Of a DNA stretch of 64,000 nt, positions 1-8,142 are shown one piece after another. Location: positions 284,644 through 348,643 of the forward strand of contig NZ_JACJUD010000006.1 in assembly GCF_014174475.1 (NCBI RefSeq), given 5' to 3'. Within the stretch, counting starts at the first letter, position 1; each line of letters starts with the position of its first letter. This DNA comes from Aquipseudomonas ullengensis. Lineage in GTDB: Bacteria > Pseudomonadota > Gammaproteobacteria > Pseudomonadales > Pseudomonadaceae. A program made the position numbers and the translations under genes. The notes beneath the pieces were generated by a model. It ran no database searches. It was given only the letters and a program-made list of their open reading frames with translations, and was not told where the DNA came from.

Positions 1-208
1 AATGCACGAAGCCTTCGTCATGCACCCGCAGGATCGGCGCCATGCCGAACTCGCGCGGCGCCGCGACAGCACCCAGGTTCACCGCCTTGGCGCGGGCCAG
101 GACCATGTCGGCGCGGCTGGGCTTCTCGAAGCAGGGGGTGAGCTGGCCATCGATCAGTTCAAACTTGCCGTGGTGCAGGTGATGGTCGTCGCTATAAATC
201 GTCAGCAT
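1..208 (-). CDS. Acetylpolyamine amidohydrolase (histone deacetylase-like), N-terminal part
   Basis: Only the first 69 codons lie in the window; the gene runs off the left edge. The start is the ATG at 206-208. The protein begins MLTIYSDDHHLHHGKFELID and continues through RADMVLARAK and GMAPILRVHDEGFVH. This is the typical start of Pseudomonas zinc-dependent acetylpolyamine deacetylases, which remove acetyl groups from acetylputrescine or acetylcadaverine. It is the last visible gene of a minus-strand operon behind a polyamine-type ABC transporter (84 bp downstream of the binding protein). Uptake and deacetylation of acetylated polyamines is the likely joint role. The catalytic zinc ligands lie outside the window. 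Confidence 0.82.
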   Translation of the reverse strand, partial: MLTIYSDDHHLHHGKFELIDGQLTPCFEKPSRADMVLARAKAVNLGAVAAPREFGMAPILRVHDEGFVH

Positions 209-292
209 AAAAGGCTCCCCGGACCCAGGCAGAGTCCGTGATAGACAGGGTAAAAGGACAGGCGCGCAGGTGGCGCCTGCCGCTGGCCAGGC

Positions 293-1336
293 TTACTTCT
301 TGAGCTTGGTCCAGACCTTGCTCCGCAGCGACAGGGACTTCGGCGAGCAGAGCTTGAACGGACGCAGGCGGTCGAGCTTGTCGGCCGGGGTGTTGATCGC
401 CGGGTCATCGAACAGCGCCTTCTCCATGAATTTCTCGGAGCCGGCGATGGTGTTGTTGTACTTGGCGAAGTTGGAGGCGGCGGCAATGTTCTCCGGCTGC
501 ATCATCCAGTTGATGAACACATGCGCCTCGGCCACGTGGGTGGCGCCTTTGGGGATCACGAAGTTGTCGATGAAGGTGGAGATACCTTCCTTCGGATAGA
601 CGTAGGTCAGTGACGCGCGCTGTTCCTTGGCGCGGTGGAAAGCGCCGTTCCACTGCTGGTGCATGCCCACTTCACCGGCGGCCATGCGTTCGATGGTGCC
701 GTCACTGTTGTACATCGCCAGCATGGGTTTCTGCTTGAGCAGCAGCTCCATCACCTTTTTCATGTCCTGCGGGTCTTCGGTGCAGCGGTCGATACCCAGG
801 TAGAAGGCCGCCGGCGGGAACAGGTCGTCCATGGAGTTGAGCGCCACCACCTTGCCCTTCAGCTCGGCTGGCGGCTCGAAGAAGGATTTCCAGCTTTCCT
901 CCAGCTTGCCGCCCGGCACCTGGGCGCTGTCGTAGCTGTAGCCAGTAGTGCCCCACAGGTACGGCACGCTGTAGTCGTGGCCCAGGTCATAGTCGAGTTT
1001 CTGGAAGGTCGGCGCGATGTTCGCCAGGTTCGGCAGCTTGCTCTTGTCGAACTTCTGCAGCAGGTCCTCCTGCACCATGATCTGGATGAAGCTGTCCGAC
1101 GGCACCACCACGTCGTAGTTGCCGCCACCGGCCTTGAGCTTGGCCAGCAGGGTTTCGTTGGAGTCATAGGCGTCGAGGGTGGCCTTGATGCCGGTATCGG
1201 CCTCGAACTTCTTCAGCAGCTCCGGTGGGTAGTAGTCCGACCAGTTGGCGAAGTTCAGGCTGCCGGCGGCCTGGGCGGCACCGGACAGGCCCATGGCGAG
1301 CACAACGGAAAGCGCGAGCGGGGTACGACGGATCAT
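293..1336 (-). CDS. Polyamine ABC transporter periplasmic substrate-binding protein (PotD/SpuD family)
   Basis: A 347-residue PotD-type extracellular binding protein. Residues 1-23 form a signal peptide ending in AQA. The mature N-terminus has the family signature LNFANWSDYYPPELLKKFE, then DAYDSNETLLAKLKAG and YDVVVPSDSF, which build the polyamine pocket in this family. The start at 1336 is preceded by AAGGAG. It lies 29 bp behind a permease gene in an operon with an ATPase, two permeases and an acetylpolyamine amidohydrolase. The ligand is likely a polyamine or acetylpolyamine; the exact specificity cannot be read from sequence. It corresponds in position to PA0323 of PAO1 (from memory). Confidence 0.88.
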   Translation of the reverse strand: MIRRTPLALSVVLAMGLSGAAQAAGSLNFANWSDYYPPELLKKFEADTGIKATLDAYDSNETLLAKLKAGGGNYDVVVPSDSFIQIMVQEDLLQKFDKSKLPNLANIAPTFQKLDYDLGHDYSVPYLWGTTGYSYDSAQVPGGKLEESWKSFFEPPAELKGKVVALNSMDDLFPPAAFYLGIDRCTEDPQDMKKVMELLLKQKPMLAMYNSDGTIERMAAGEVGMHQQWNGAFHRAKEQRASLTYVYPKEGISTFIDNFVIPKGATHVAEAHVFINWMMQPENIAAASNFAKYNNTIAGSEKFMEKALFDDPAINTPADKLDRLRPFKLCSPKSLSLRSKVWTKLKK

Positions 1337-1365
1337 GGTCAGGCTCCTTGCGATTGTTGTGGGGC

Positions 1366-2154
1366 TCAGCGCTTACGCTGGCCGAGGTAGTACGACAGAA
1401 CGACAAACAGAATCGATAGAACGAGGATGATCGAGGAAATCGCGTTGATCTTCGGCGAAATGCCCATGCGGATAGAGCTGAAGATGTAGATCGGCAGGGT
1501 GGTCGAACCGGCCCCGGCGACGAAGTAGGTGATGACGAAGTCGTCCATCGAGATGATGAAGGCCAGCATCGCGCCCGAGAGAATCCCCGGCATCAGCAGC
1601 GGGAAGCTGATCTTCCAGAACGCCCGCCACGGCGAGGCGTACAGGTCGGCCGCCGCCTCCAGCAGGCGCGGGTCCATACCCTGCAGGCGGGCGCGGATCG
1701 GCATGTAGGCGAACGGCGTGCAGAACACGATGTGCGCGATGAGGATGGTGAACAGCGACAGCTTCAAGCCGATAAAGGCGAAGAACATCAGGATCGCCAC
1801 CGCGCAGACGATGTCCGGCACCAGCAACGGCAAACCGAGAATGCCCTGCAGCAGGCCCTGGCCACGGAAACGCGGGCCGTGCATACCCAACGCCGCCAGG
1901 GTCGCCAGGCAGGTGGAAATCAACGTGGCCAGGCTGGCCACGATCAGCGAATTCTTCGCCGCGCGGACGATCTCCGCGTCATTAGCCACCACGCTGTACC
2001 ACTTCAGACTGAAACCGTCCCACAGGGTCGCCGACTGGCCGCCGTTGAAGCTCAGCACCACCAGCACGATGATCGGGATATAGAGGAAGGCGAAGAACAG
2101 CCAGGCCATCGGCCGCACGCCGCGAAAGCGCCACAACGAGCCTTGCAGGTTCAT
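1366..2154 (-). CDS. Polyamine ABC transporter permease (PotC/PotI type)
   Basis: A 262-residue inner-membrane permease with about six hydrophobic segments, beginning with AWLFFAFLYIPIIVLVVLSF. The EAA loop that contacts the ATPase is at about residues 175-195 (LEAAADLYASPWRAFWKISF). Its ATG overlaps the stop codon of the upstream permease by 4 nt (ATGA), so the two are probably translationally coupled. With the partner permease and ATPase it should form the inner-membrane importer fed by the binding protein encoded just downstream. Confidence 0.9.
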   Translation of the reverse strand: MNLQGSLWRFRGVRPMAWLFFAFLYIPIIVLVVLSFNGGQSATLWDGFSLKWYSVVANDAEIVRAAKNSLIVASLATLISTCLATLAALGMHGPRFRGQGLLQGILGLPLLVPDIVCAVAILMFFAFIGLKLSLFTILIAHIVFCTPFAYMPIRARLQGMDPRLLEAAADLYASPWRAFWKISFPLLMPGILSGAMLAFIISMDDFVITYFVAGAGSTTLPIYIFSSIRMGISPKINAISSIILVLSILFVVLSYYLGQRKR

Positions 2155-3062
2155 ACACGCACCTCGCCCTGTTTGCCCTGGCGCAGGCCGTTGAACAGCA
2201 GCGCCAGCAGCACCAGGCTGAACAGGGCAAAGGCCAGCGCCGAACCCAGCGGCCAGTTGTGCGCCGAGCCGAACTGCAGCTGCACCAGGTTGCCGATCAT
2301 CAGCGACTTACCGCCGCCAAGCAGCTCGGGAATGATGTAGTTGCCCAGCGCCGGGATGAACACCAGGGTGGTGCCGGCCAGGATGCCCGGCAGGGCCAGC
2401 GGCAGGATCACCCGCTTGAGCGCCTGGAAACGGTTGGCGCCGAGATCGAAGGCCGCCTCCACCAGGCGCCAGTCGAGCTTCTCCAGGCTGGAGTAGATCG
2501 GCAGCACCATGAACGGCAGGAAGGTGTAGAGCAGGCCGATCATTACTGCCCAGTCGCTGTAGAGCAGGCCTACCGAGCCTTCCGGCACGCCGAAGAAACC
2601 GAGGAAGCCATCCACCAGGCCGCCGTTGCGCAGCAACAGGATCCAGGCGTAGACGCGCACCAGCAGGTTGGTCCAGAACGGCACGGTGACCAGCAGCATC
2701 AGCAGGTTGCGCTTCTTTTCGGTCTGCAGCGCCAGGTACAGCGCCGTGGGAAAGCCGATCAGCAGGCAGCCGGCGGTAGTGCCCAGGGCCAGCCACAGCG
2801 AACGCTCGAAGATGCTGAGGTAGTCGGTGTTGAACACCAGGCTGTCGTCGAAGTCACGCTCGTAGAAAAAGCTGACGTAGGCCTCGGTCGAATACTGCCC
2901 CCACTTCACGCCGCCGTAGTCGCCGGCCTGGAGGAACGACACCAGCAGCATGATGCACAGCGGGGCGATCAGGAACACGCCGAGCATCAGCATGCCCGGA
3001 CTGATCAGCCCCAACCGGCGCATGACCTGGCGGCGTGCGGCGAGCACCCGTGGGCTGCTCAT
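2151..3062 (-). CDS. Polyamine ABC transporter permease (PotB/PotH type)
   Basis: A 303-residue permease. I chose the ATG at 3062 (MSSPRVLAARRQVMRRLGLI), which overlaps the stop of the upstream ATPase gene by 4 nt; the open frame extends 27 codons further but only inside the ATPase gene. It has several membrane spans (SPGMLMLGVFLIAPLCIMLL is the first) and the EAA motif VEAAFDLGANRFQALKRVIL. It is the first permease of the pair and overlaps the next one. The ATGA overlaps on both sides mark a tightly coupled operon. Confidence 0.9.
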   Translation of the reverse strand: MSSPRVLAARRQVMRRLGLISPGMLMLGVFLIAPLCIMLLVSFLQAGDYGGVKWGQYSTEAYVSFFYERDFDDSLVFNTDYLSIFERSLWLALGTTAGCLLIGFPTALYLALQTEKKRNLLMLLVTVPFWTNLLVRVYAWILLLRNGGLVDGFLGFFGVPEGSVGLLYSDWAVMIGLLYTFLPFMVLPIYSSLEKLDWRLVEAAFDLGANRFQALKRVILPLALPGILAGTTLVFIPALGNYIIPELLGGGKSLMIGNLVQLQFGSAHNWPLGSALAFALFSLVLLALLFNGLRQGKQGEVRV

Positions 3063-4108
3063 TCGACCAGCACCCGAATGGCGTCGACCGGGACCTCGAT
3101 GCCGACCTTGCTGCCGCGCGCCAGCAGCGCGCGGGCGCCGCAACGGTTCTGCTGGCGCACGCGGAAACCGGACTGGCCGGCGACCTTGAGCAGGTACAGG
3201 GTGTCGGTGCCGATATACACCACCTCCTCCACTTCGCCCTGCAGGTTGCCGCTGTCACTCAGGCTGATGCGCTCCGGGCGGATCGCCAGGGTCACCGGGG
3301 TGGTTTGGCTGCACGGCACGCTGAGCAACTGGCCGTCGGCCAGGCGCACGCCACCGCTGAAAGGGTCACCGATCAGGAAATTGGTCTCGCCGATAAAGTC
3401 GGCCACGGTGCGGTTGGCCGGGTTTTCGTAGATGTCGTTGGGCGTGCCGACCTGCAGGATGCGCCCCTTGCTCATCACCGCGATGCGGTCGCTCATGGTC
3501 AGCGCTTCTTCCTGGTCGTGGGTGACGAAGATGAAGGTGATGCCGGTCTCGGCCTGCAGGCGCTTGAGTTCGATCTGCATGTCCTTGCGCAGCTTCTGGT
3601 CCAGCGCCGACAGCGACTCGTCGAGCAACAGCACCCGTGGTCGACTGGCCAGCGCTCGGGCCAGGGCAATGCGCTGCTGCTGGCCGCCGGAGAGCTGGTC
3701 GGCGCGGCGGTTGCCCACGTCAGGTAGCTTCACCAGCTCGAGCATGCGCCGCACCGTTTCGGCGATCTCGGCCTTGGGCTTGCCCTGCATCTCCAGGCCG
3801 AAGCCGATGTTCTGCGCCACCGTCATGTGCGGGAACAGCGCATAGCTCTGGAACACCGTGTTGACCGGGCGGCGGAACGGCGGCAGTTCCTGCATCGGCT
3901 CGCCATACAGGCGAATCACCCCGGCGCTGGGTTGCTCGAAGCCGGCGATCAGCCGCAGCAGGGTGGTCTTGCCGCAGCCGGAGGGGCCGAGCAGGGTGAA
4001 GAACTCGTTGTCGCCGATCTCCAGGGAGATGTCGTCGAGGGCCTTCATCCCTTGGCCCGGTGCGCCGAACTCCATGCTCAGTGCTTCGATCGAAATCGCG
4101 CAAGTCAT
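3059..4108 (-). CDS. Polyamine ABC transporter ATP-binding protein (PotA type)
   Basis: A 349-residue ABC ATPase. Walker A GPSGCGKTT, signature LSGGQQQRIALARALA, Walker B VLLLDESLSALD and the switch histidine in FIFVTHDQEEALT are all intact. A C-terminal TOBE-type region (about residues 265-349) follows, as in PotA. The ATG at 4108 has AGAGG about 10 nt upstream; the longer frame would begin at a TTG that overlaps that ribosome site, so I rejected it. It is the first gene of the ABC/acetylpolyamine operon, and a promoter is expected in the 4109-4393 gap. Confidence 0.92.
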   Translation of the reverse strand: MTCAISIEALSMEFGAPGQGMKALDDISLEIGDNEFFTLLGPSGCGKTTLLRLIAGFEQPSAGVIRLYGEPMQELPPFRRPVNTVFQSYALFPHMTVAQNIGFGLEMQGKPKAEIAETVRRMLELVKLPDVGNRRADQLSGGQQQRIALARALASRPRVLLLDESLSALDQKLRKDMQIELKRLQAETGITFIFVTHDQEEALTMSDRIAVMSKGRILQVGTPNDIYENPANRTVADFIGETNFLIGDPFSGGVRLADGQLLSVPCSQTTPVTLAIRPERISLSDSGNLQGEVEEVVYIGTDTLYLLKVAGQSGFRVRQQNRCGARALLARGSKVGIEVPVDAIRVLVE

Positions 4109-4256
4109 CCGCAAATAACCTCTAACCAATTGTTATTATTGGTTTTTTAGAAGTAGATCGGGGCCTTTAGGCCGCTTTGGACTGATTCTGGCAGTGCCAC
4201 CGAAGTGGCAGAACGATAGTTCCGGTCAAAAGGGGATAAATGCGGCCAAGTTGCCA

Positions 4257-4306
4257 GTAGGGCGGGTGAAACCCGCGCAGGCAAACGCGGGTTTCACCCG
4301 CCCTAC
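4257..4306. repeat. Palindromic repeat, family R2 (GTAGGGCGGGTGAAACCC)
   Basis: Two inverted arms, GTAGGGCGGGTGAAACCCGC and its near-perfect complement, separated by a few bases. A near-identical copy is at 56062-56113 and a variant is at 6435-6478. It lies in the 285-bp gap upstream of the polyamine ABC operon, which holds no gene that I can support. Confidence 0.85.
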
Positions 4307-4358
4307 GCACCACCAGGTCAGCAGACGGGCTCGGCCGGGCTTGATTCGGTAAGGGCAT

Positions 4359-4382
4359 TCGCGAGCAGAGCTCGCTCCTACA
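4359..4382. repeat. Single arm of palindromic repeat family R3 (GCGAGCAGAGCTCGCTCCTAC)
   Basis: One arm, TTCGCGAGCAGAGCTCGCTC followed by CTAC. It matches arms of the complete inverted pairs at 37259-37319 and 55479-55545. It lies 12 bp past the end of the AraC-family gene and carries its own internal GAGCAGAGCTC palindrome. Confidence 0.75.
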
Positions 4383-4393
4383 GAGTATGGAAT

Positions 4394-5404
4394 TCAGCGG
4401 CGGAAATTGCTTGGCGCCAAGCCGCTCCAGCGCTGGAAGGCATGACGGAAGCTAGCGGTTTCGCTGTAGCCGAGCTGTTCGGCGATCAGGTAGATCGGCA
4501 GGTCGGTGTGTATCAGCAACTGGCGCGCCTTGTCGTAGCGCACCTCGTCCAGCAGCAGCTGAAAGCTGGTGTTGAGTTGCTGCAAATGGCGGCGCAGGGT
4601 GCGCGCCGAGCGGTGCAAGCGCGCGGCCACGCGCTCCAGGCTGGTGCAATGGCAGAGGTCGCTGGCCAGTTGCTGGCGGATCAGTTCACACAGGTCCTGG
4701 CGGCTGTAGAACTGCGCCTCCAGTTGCAGGCATTGCTGCAGACCCTGCTGGTGGCTGACCGGATCGGCCAGGCGCAGCGGACGGTCGAGCAGCGCCGGGT
4801 TGAAGCACAGGGCGTTGCTGCCGGCAGCGAACTCCACCGGGCAGCCGAGTTTTTCCCCGTAACTGGCGGCATGCAACGGGCTGCGATAGCCCAGCAGCAG
4901 GCGGCGCGGGCGCACCGCCTCGCCGAGCAGGTCCTGCACCACGGTGAGCAACGAGGCCAGGCACAGCTCGGTGTTGAACACGGTCATTTCCGGGGCGTAG
5001 CGGTAGCCGTCGGCGCTCAACCGCACCTCGTCGCCAACGGTCTGCAGGCTGAGCTGGAAGTAGGTGCCCAGCAGTGCCGGATGGGCCACCGCCAGTTGCA
5101 GCGCCTCACCCAGGGTGCGACTGGCGAGCATGGTGTAGCCGAGGATGCCGTACGCCGAAACATGCATACCCTTGCCCAGGCTCAGGCCCAACGCGGCATC
5201 GCGGCTGTAGCCGTAGGCGTTGGCCAGCACGCGCAGTTCCTGGGCATGGCTGACCAGGCGCGCCGGGCTGGCCAGGTCGGCCTCGTCAATGCCGCTACCC
5301 TCCAGCACCTGTGCTGCCGGCACGCCAGTGCGCACCAAGGCTTGCACGGCGAGGGCAACGGTGTGCAGGGTAGTCAGAACACGCTGTTCAGGTAACAGTG
5401 ACAT
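4394..5404 (-). CDS. AraC-family transcriptional regulator with arabinose-binding-like sensor domain
   Basis: A 336-residue protein. The N-terminal two thirds match the ligand-binding domain found in OruR/VirS-type regulators (IDEADLASPARLVSHAQEL; AYGILGYTMLAS). The last 85 residues form the double helix-turn-helix of AraC proteins (LHRSARTLRRHLQQ, IAEQLGYSETASFRHAFQRW). The ATG at 5404 is preferred over a GTG six bases earlier because of spacing from GGGAGG. It is divergent from the SdiA-regulated-type gene at 5500 with a 95-bp gap, so it may control that gene or itself. The inducer is unknown. Confidence 0.85.
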   Translation of the reverse strand: MSLLPEQRVLTTLHTVALAVQALVRTGVPAAQVLEGSGIDEADLASPARLVSHAQELRVLANAYGYSRDAALGLSLGKGMHVSAYGILGYTMLASRTLGEALQLAVAHPALLGTYFQLSLQTVGDEVRLSADGYRYAPEMTVFNTELCLASLLTVVQDLLGEAVRPRRLLLGYRSPLHAASYGEKLGCPVEFAAGSNALCFNPALLDRPLRLADPVSHQQGLQQCLQLEAQFYSRQDLCELIRQQLASDLCHCTSLERVAARLHRSARTLRRHLQQLNTSFQLLLDEVRYDKARQLLIHTDLPIYLIAEQLGYSETASFRHAFQRWSGLAPSNFRR

Positions 5405-5499
5405 GCCCACTCGCCCTCCCGGTGGCGATTGGTAACTCGATTAAGCTTCAATTCAGCAGAGCCTGCTGTCATGCCCGCCCCCGACCGAGAAAATTCACG

Positions 5500-6420
5500 A
5501 TGCGATTGCTGAGCAAACCCCGGTTCCTGCTGTTGGCGTTCGTGGTTCTGGCGCTTGCCCTGCTGATTACGGCCGGCCAGTACTTTCGCCTGTTCGAACG
5601 CGGCCTGTTCATGGTGCAAGAATGGCGCCACACGGCCGAGTGGCGCGACAAGTCGATCTGGCTGCCGGACTACCGCGCCACCCGCCAGGCGATGCCGATC
5701 GAGGGGCTGGCAGATGTCTCGGCGCTGACCTTCGACCCGGATCGGCGCAGCCTGTTTACCGTCACCAACAAGAACTCGGAGATTGTCGAGCTAAGCCTCG
5801 ACGGCAAGATCCTGCGGCGGGTGCCGATGACCGGTTTCGGCGATCCGGAAGCCATCGAGTACATCAGCACCGACGTCTACGTGATCACCGACGAGCGCCA
5901 ACAGCGCCTGTTCCGCGTGCACCTGAGCGATGACACCGCCTTCGTCGATGCCGCCGACTCCGAGCAGTTGTCCCTGGGCATCGGCCTGAACGGCAACAAG
6001 GGTTTCGAGGGCCTGGCTTACGACGCGGCCAACCATCGCCTGTTCGCCGCCAAGGAGCGCGACCCGGTGCGCATCTACGAGATCCATGGTTTCCCGCAGG
6101 TAGACGCGGCGCGGCCATTCTCCGTGCATATCGTCGATGACCCGGAGCGCGATGCGCGGCTGTTCGTGCGTGACCTCTCCAGCCTGCAGTACGACGAGCG
6201 CACCAATCATCTGCTGGCACTGTCGGACGAGTCGCGCCTGGTGCTGGAGCTGAATGCCGACGGCAAGCCGATCAGCGCGCTGTCGCTGCTCGGTGGCCAG
6301 CACGGCCTGAAGAAAGGTGTGCCACAGGCCGAGGGGGTGGCGATGGATGACCAGGGCACGCTCTATCTGGTCAGCGAGCCGAACCTGTTCTACGTGTTCG
6401 AGAAACAGGCGCTGGAATAG
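5500..6420 (+). CDS. SdiA-regulated domain protein (YjiK-like), envelope beta-propeller
   Basis: A 306-residue protein. The first 30 residues contain one hydrophobic segment (FLLLAFVVLALALLITAG) that acts as a signal anchor. The rest is a propeller-like domain with repeated short strands, e.g. LADVSALTFDPDRRSLFTVT, NKGFEGLAYDAANHRLFAAK and PQAEGVAMDDQGTLYLV. E. coli YjiK and relatives share this layout; their biochemical role is not established. I chose the ATG at 5500 because an upstream extension has no signal-peptide character. It is divergent from an AraC regulator. Confidence 0.78.
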   Translation: MRLLSKPRFLLLAFVVLALALLITAGQYFRLFERGLFMVQEWRHTAEWRDKSIWLPDYRATRQAMPIEGLADVSALTFDPDRRSLFTVTNKNSEIVELSLDGKILRRVPMTGFGDPEAIEYISTDVYVITDERQQRLFRVHLSDDTAFVDAADSEQLSLGIGLNGNKGFEGLAYDAANHRLFAAKERDPVRIYEIHGFPQVDAARPFSVHIVDDPERDARLFVRDLSSLQYDERTNHLLALSDESRLVLELNADGKPISALSLLGGQHGLKKGVPQAEGVAMDDQGTLYLVSEPNLFYVFEKQALE

Positions 6421-6434
6421 TCTCGAACTAGGCC

Positions 6435-6478
6435 GGTGCAACCCGCGTGGCGGGCTACGCGGGTTGCACCCGCCCTAC
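6435..6478. repeat. Palindromic repeat, R2 variant (GGTGCAACCCGCG)
   Basis: Inverted arms GGTGCAACCCGCG and CGCGGGTTGCACC followed by CGCCCTAC. It is related to the R2 family but with TGCAACCC in place of TGAAACCC. It sits between two convergent genes and could act as a bidirectional transcript end, though there is no T-run. Confidence 0.75.
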
Positions 6479-6484
6479 GGCACC

Positions 6485-6817
6485 TCAGGTGTCGTCTTGC
6501 AGAGTCGCCTCAGGCGCACTCTTCTTCACCGACTCGGTGCCGGCCTGGGCACCGGCCTCGCTGGTATACAACTGGCTCTGGCCGATCACCTGGCCGTTGG
6601 TGGCCTTGAGCACGAAGTGGAACTTGCCGCTGGCGGCGGCCTTGACCTCGAACGCGCCGTCACGCTGGGAGTTCTTGCGCACCGATTCGACGCCATCCAG
6701 GGCCGAAGGCTTGGCCTTGTATTGCTCGCTGCTGAGGATGATCTCGCCGTTGCCGGCATGCAGGTTGAAGTGGAACTGGCCATCGCTGGCGGTTTTCAGG
6801 ACGAACTTGCTGGCCAT
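6485..6817 (-). CDS. YegP family protein (DUF1508 tandem repeat)
   Basis: A 110-residue protein made of two copies of the roughly 45-residue DUF1508 fold: FVLKTASDGQFHFNLHAGNG ... SSEQYKAKPSALDGVESVRKN, and FEVKAAASGKFHFVLKATNG ... QSQLYTSEAGAQAGTESVKK. E. coli YegP has the same two-repeat form. Its function is unknown; it is small and probably cytoplasmic. It corresponds to PA0329 of PAO1 (from memory), which lies next to rpiA there, whereas here the gbu cluster separates them. Confidence 0.88.
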   Translation of the reverse strand: MASKFVLKTASDGQFHFNLHAGNGEIILSSEQYKAKPSALDGVESVRKNSQRDGAFEVKAAASGKFHFVLKATNGQVIGQSQLYTSEAGAQAGTESVKKSAPEATLQDDT

Positions 6818-6873
6818 GGGCTGACTCCTGTCGTGGGGGAAGTCCGCTAAGCCTAGACGCTGCCTGCCAATCC

Positions 6874-6947
6874 GTAGCCCGGACTTCAGTCCGGGAAAAC
6901 CGTCCGGCCCCGCAGGCGCCAGATCCCCGGACTGAAGTCCGGGCTAC
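6874..6947. repeat. Inverted repeat pair (GTAGCCCGGACTTCAGTCCGG)
   Basis: Arms begin GTAGCCCGGACTTCAGTCCG and end in the inverse CGGACTGAAGTCCGGGCTAC, with about 30 bp between. Each arm also contains its own short palindrome (CCGGACTTCAGTCCGG). A degenerate fragment occurs near 11104-11124. It fills most of the 133-bp gap between the YegP-like gene and gbuR. Confidence 0.85.
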
Positions 6948-6951
6948 TGCC

Positions 6952-7845
6952 TCAGGACGGATTGAGTTGCGCCCGCAGCAGGTCGCGGAAGGTCTGGATC
7001 AGCGGCTCGCGCGAGCGGCCACGGCGCTGCACCAGGGAGAACGGCGCCTGGTAGCCGAAGGTGGTTGGCAACAGCACCTTGAGCCGACCCTGCTCGGCCC
7101 AGGGCTGCGCGTAATGCTCCGGCAGGTAGCCGATATAAGCGCCGGACAGCACCAGGATCAGCTGCGCCTCCATCGATTCCACCGTCGCCGCGCTGTGCTT
7201 GAAACCATGCCGGGCCAGCTCGCTCTGGCTCCAGTAGCCGCGCCCGACCATGCGCTGCTGGGTGATCACCTCGGCGGGGATGCGGCGCTGGTCGAACAAC
7301 GGATGACGATCACTGCAATACAGCCAGTGCTGCTCACGGTACAGGGCCTGGTAGACCAGGCCGTTCATGCGCGTATAGAAGGCGCCGATGGCCAGGTCCA
7401 GGCGGTTTTCCAGCACCGCCAGCTGCAGCTCGGCCGGGCTCATCACCGCCAGGTGCAGGTGCACGGCCGGGTGTTCCTGGCTGTGCGCGCCGATCACCTC
7501 CGCCAGCGGCAACGCCGGGTCGCTCACTGTGGAATCCAGCACGCCGACGTTGAGGGTGCCACGCAGCTCGCCCTTGAGCGCCGCCGAATAGCGCTCGAAG
7601 CCTTCCAGCTCGGCCAGCAGACGCAGGCACTCCTGGTGGAACAGCTCACCCTTGCTGGTCAGGCTGAAGCCGCCGCGACCGCGATGACACAGGCTCAGGC
7701 CCAGCTGGGTTTCCAGATGGCTCATGTAGGTACTGATCGCCGAGGTCGACAGGTTGAGTTCCTGCTGGGCGGCAGCAAACCCCTGGCAGCGCACCACGGT
7801 GGCAAAGATGCGCAGCAGCTTGAGATCGGGCAGGGCGAGGGTCAT
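6952..7845 (-). CDS. gbuR: LysR-family regulator of guanidinobutyrate utilisation
   Basis: A 297-residue LysR-type regulator. Its N-terminal winged helix-turn-helix reads FATVVRCQGFAAAQQELNLS with TSAISTYMSHLETQLGLSLC, and the effector-binding domain fills residues about 90-295. It is divergent from gbuA, the usual arrangement for a LysR activator and its target. Recruitment of gbuA by a GbuR is established in P. aeruginosa; assignment here rests on that arrangement. An ATG at 7845 directly follows an alternative GTG at 7848. A 26-bp dyad lies in the shared promoter region (8001-8026). Confidence 0.8.
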   Translation of the reverse strand: MTLALPDLKLLRIFATVVRCQGFAAAQQELNLSTSAISTYMSHLETQLGLSLCHRGRGGFSLTSKGELFHQECLRLLAELEGFERYSAALKGELRGTLNVGVLDSTVSDPALPLAEVIGAHSQEHPAVHLHLAVMSPAELQLAVLENRLDLAIGAFYTRMNGLVYQALYREQHWLYCSDRHPLFDQRRIPAEVITQQRMVGRGYWSQSELARHGFKHSAATVESMEAQLILVLSGAYIGYLPEHYAQPWAEQGRLKVLLPTTFGYQAPFSLVQRRGRSREPLIQTFRDLLRAQLNPS

Positions 7846-7875
7846 CACGAATTCCTGGCGGTCGGTAAGTCAGCC

Positions 7876-7942
7876 TGTAGGAGCCAGCTTGCTGGCGATC
7901 AGTGGCCGGCACAAAAACATCGCCAGCAAGCTGGCTCCTACA
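7876..7942. repeat. Palindromic repeat pair, family R1 (TGTAGGAGCCAGCTTGCTGG)
   Basis: Arms TGTAGGAGCCAGCTTGCTGG(CGAT) and the exact inverse, about 19 bp apart. The same family is at 35980-36047 and 45129-45218. This is the classical Pseudomonas REP pattern. It sits inside the gbuR-gbuA divergent promoter region, between the gbuR start and the putative operator. Confidence 0.9.
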
Positions 7943-8000
7943 AGAACAGCAGCACAGGCATGGGGTGCGCTGCGTTCAAGCCATCCTACCGAGCCCGGCC

Positions 8001-8026
8001 ATTAGTTTAGAAATTTCTGAACTAAT
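8001..8026. promoter_or_regulatory. Putative GbuR operator (26-bp dyad)
   Basis: ATTAGTTTAGAAA followed directly by TTTCTGAACTAAT: 12 of 13 positions are complementary. It contains T-N11-A spacings as expected for LysR-type regulators. It is 116 bp before the gbuA start and 155 bp before the gbuR start, in the only AT-rich part of the gap. Role inferred from position and symmetry only. Confidence 0.55.
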
Positions 8027-8142
8027 TATTTCGCCTGGACGATTCTTCCCGCTGCGATTCGTCGCAAGAATCCGAGCCAAGCCTGAGCCCGGGGCTCGCT
8101 CCCCGTGTGCCCCATTACAACCACAACACCGTGAGGCCACCC

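Noticed and set aside
2259..3431. 390-codon plus-strand frame antisense to the polyamine permease
   Set aside because: Mirror frame; the minus-strand permease has membrane spans, an EAA loop and coupled overlaps.
1..4108. Naming the left ABC transporter potFGHI or spu
   Set aside because: It is a separate paralogous system tied to an acetylpolyamine amidohydrolase; the true spu genes are at 21.9-31.1 kb, so no symbol was given.
7876..7942. CRISPR-like array formed by R1 repeats
   Set aside because: R1 copies occur as single inverted pairs scattered at 7.9, 36.0 and 45.2 kb, not as a regular direct-repeat array; no cas genes.
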